Virus record (IMG/VR): IMGVR_UViG_3300034418_007711 | Span: 1 to 37,840 of that record | DNA: 37,840 bases | From: a virus | Strand: one strand, 5' to 3' | Shown here: positions 37,074 through 37,840 of the stretch, piece after piece | Numbering within the stretch: the first letter of the stretch is position 1 | How the letters are laid out: the number at the start of each line of letters is the position of its first letter | Program-made: the position numbers and the translations under genes | The notes under the pieces: generated by a model | What the model was told of the DNA's origin: nothing | Databases searched by the model: none | The model's input: the letters and a program-made list of their open reading frames with translations, nothing else

Positions 37074-37755
37074 AGTACCCTCCCTTCTTCAGCTTGACTT
37101 TGAAAAGTCTTTTAGCGATTCGCTTTCGATTAGCAAATGATTGATCGCCGGACTTTTTGACTTGATTCTCGATCGCTTTGATTTGCCAGTCTGTCAACTT
37201 GAACTCTGTCTCCTCAATGATGTTTTTATCTTCATCTAATACGACAGATTTGTCGTTTTCAGTTTCAAGCGATTCGCCTTCGCCCTTATTGTATATATTG
37301 TTATTATTGTAAAATACTGAATAGGGTGACAGATCTGTCATGTGTTCGCGACATTCTTGTCGTATATTTGCGACAGATTTGTCGTTTTTCGCGTCATTCT
37401 TGTCAGTGACAGATTTGACGTTTTCTTTATTAGTGACAGATTTGTCACTGACAGATTTGACACCCTTTAAGATCAAAGTTGAGTTGATCTGGGTCAAAGC
37501 AATCTTTGACTTTTTGTCTTCGATCTTCTCTGAGAATCGACTGATATATTTTCTTGTTTTGAGAGTCTTCATTGATCTTTGAACTGATCGATGACTCATA
37601 TTAAGCATTGAAGCAATCTCGACAACTGAGATACTCCCGGAGAATGTTTTCCAGTCTACTCTTATTAATAAAGATAAGAGGACAAGTTTATCGGTCGACG
37701 ATATATCAAGAGACAAGATCGCTCTTCTCACGTCGAACTCCGTTTGATTGTTCAT
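37060..37755 (-). CDS. Replication initiator, lambda-O-like winged-helix protein, 231 aa
   Basis: Residues 20-90 form a winged helix-turn-helix: SISVVEIASMLNMSHRSVQRS (about 41-61) and following wing, as in HTH_36/O-type initiators. The middle (about 97-165) is low in complexity with repeated KSV and Asn-rich parts, because the DNA there is a series of iterons. The C-terminal 50 residues are basic and helical and probably bind the loader. The protein would bind the iterons within its own gene, like lambda O. AAAAGGAG precedes the ATG. Its start lies in the terminal repeat. Confidence 0.8.
   Translation of the reverse strand: MNNQTEFDVRRAILSLDISSTDKLVLLSLLIRVDWKTFSGSISVVEIASMLNMSHRSVQRSMKTLKTRKYISRFSEKIEDKKSKIALTQINSTLILKGVKSVSDKSVTNKENVKSVTDKNDAKNDKSVANIRQECREHMTDLSPYSVFYNNNNIYNKGEGESLETENDKSVVLDEDKNIIEETEFKLTDWQIKAIENQVKKSGDQSFANRKRIAKRLFKVKLKKGGYYEKL
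37242..37462. repeat. Replication origin candidate: eight 14-bp iterons in the initiator gene
   Basis: Units of consensus YGACAGATTTGTCR begin at 37242, 37327, 37349, 37371, 37392, 37407, 37434 and 37449; several are perfect or near-perfect palindromes such as TGACAGATCTGTCA (37327-37340). Spacing from unit 2 onward is mostly 15-27 bp. Between the first and second unit lies an AT-rich stretch (37287-37325), a natural unwinding element. This mirrors lambda ori inside gene O. Confidence 0.85.
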
Positions 37756-37840
37756 ATTGCTCTCCTTTTACGAGCTGAGTTCATGTTGATTAAATACACA
37801 TATACTAAAGATAAATTTAAGTCTACTGTTTTTTTTTACA
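37751..37840. repeat. 90-bp terminal direct repeat, right copy
   Basis: Exact copy of bases 1-90. Counting it once gives 37,750 bp of unique sequence. It contains the ribosome binding site and first codons of the O-like gene, plus the start of the T-rich operator region. Confidence 0.9.

Noticed and set aside
37242-37462. CRISPR array
   Set aside because: The units are short, palindromic, coding and irregularly spaced, with no unique spacers of constant length. They fit origin iterons.
1-37840. Integrase, excisionase, tRNA genes, insertion sequences
   Set aside because: I looked for serine or tyrosine recombinase motifs, cloverleaf patterns and transposase motifs with inverted ends and found none; temperate lifestyle is therefore unsupported.

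Overview
The window is one complete tailed-phage genome (Caudoviricetes). The last 90 bases (37751-37840) repeat the first 90, so the unique sequence is 37,750 bp and the ends join: the gene starting at 37755 has its promoter region at 1-147. A tape-measure gene, a lambda-type tail chaperone frameshift and no sheath gene indicate a siphovirus. The head genes are Mu-like: DUF935 portal, phage-I protease with nested scaffold, DUF2190 decoration protein, MuF-like head protein. Class III cyclase, ThyX, D12-type Dam and a spanin-like membrane cassette fit a Gram-negative host, but nothing names the genus. I see no integrase, tRNA, IS element or CRISPR array.

Layout. (1) 1-180: divergent control region with two ACTGT-N8-ACAGT dyads. 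(2) 181-2795, plus strand: early operon of small unknown proteins, a Cro/CI-type HTH protein and a RecT-like annealing protein. (3) Nearly all the rest is on the minus strand, described here in transcription order. 37755-36147: lambda-O-like initiator with iterons inside the gene, and DnaC-like loader, closed by a terminator at about 36003-36031. 35735-32990: RHH regulator, SSB, a nuclease-like/HTH/membrane protein, ThyX, small protein. 32966-29636: small and large terminase, with a cytosine methyltransferase gene between them that is read in two frames. 29634-27627: Dam methylase, then a two-gene cassette of a membrane-anchored class III nucleotide cyclase and a two-TM coiled-coil protein. 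27499-27470: a good sigma70-like promoter for the late genes. 27437-17555: portal, protease/scaffold, decoration, capsid, MuF, connectors, tail tube, chaperones, tape measure. 15494-9395: tail tip. 9385-8494: endolysin and holin. 8497-3875: tail fibres and receptor-binding candidates. 3780-2792: three small membrane proteins that look like a second lysis or envelope cassette.

How it works together. SSB, RecT, the O-like and DnaC-like proteins form the replication/recombination set, with ThyX supplying dTMP. The two methyltransferases probably protect phage DNA. Capsid assembly uses portal, nested scaffold/protease and MCP, and terminase fills the head. Tail length is set by the tape measure, chaperoned by the G and GT proteins. 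Lysis uses the C100 amidase and its holin.

Most worth checking: a methyltransferase region with two intact, operon-coupled reading frames that both carry family motifs; a phage-borne cyclase plus membrane-protein pair that resembles the architecture of cyclic-nucleotide defence systems without matching one; a 25-bp palindromic intergenic element present four times in one orientation; and a nuclease-like/HTH/tail-anchor protein translated behind a 7-codon leader peptide.
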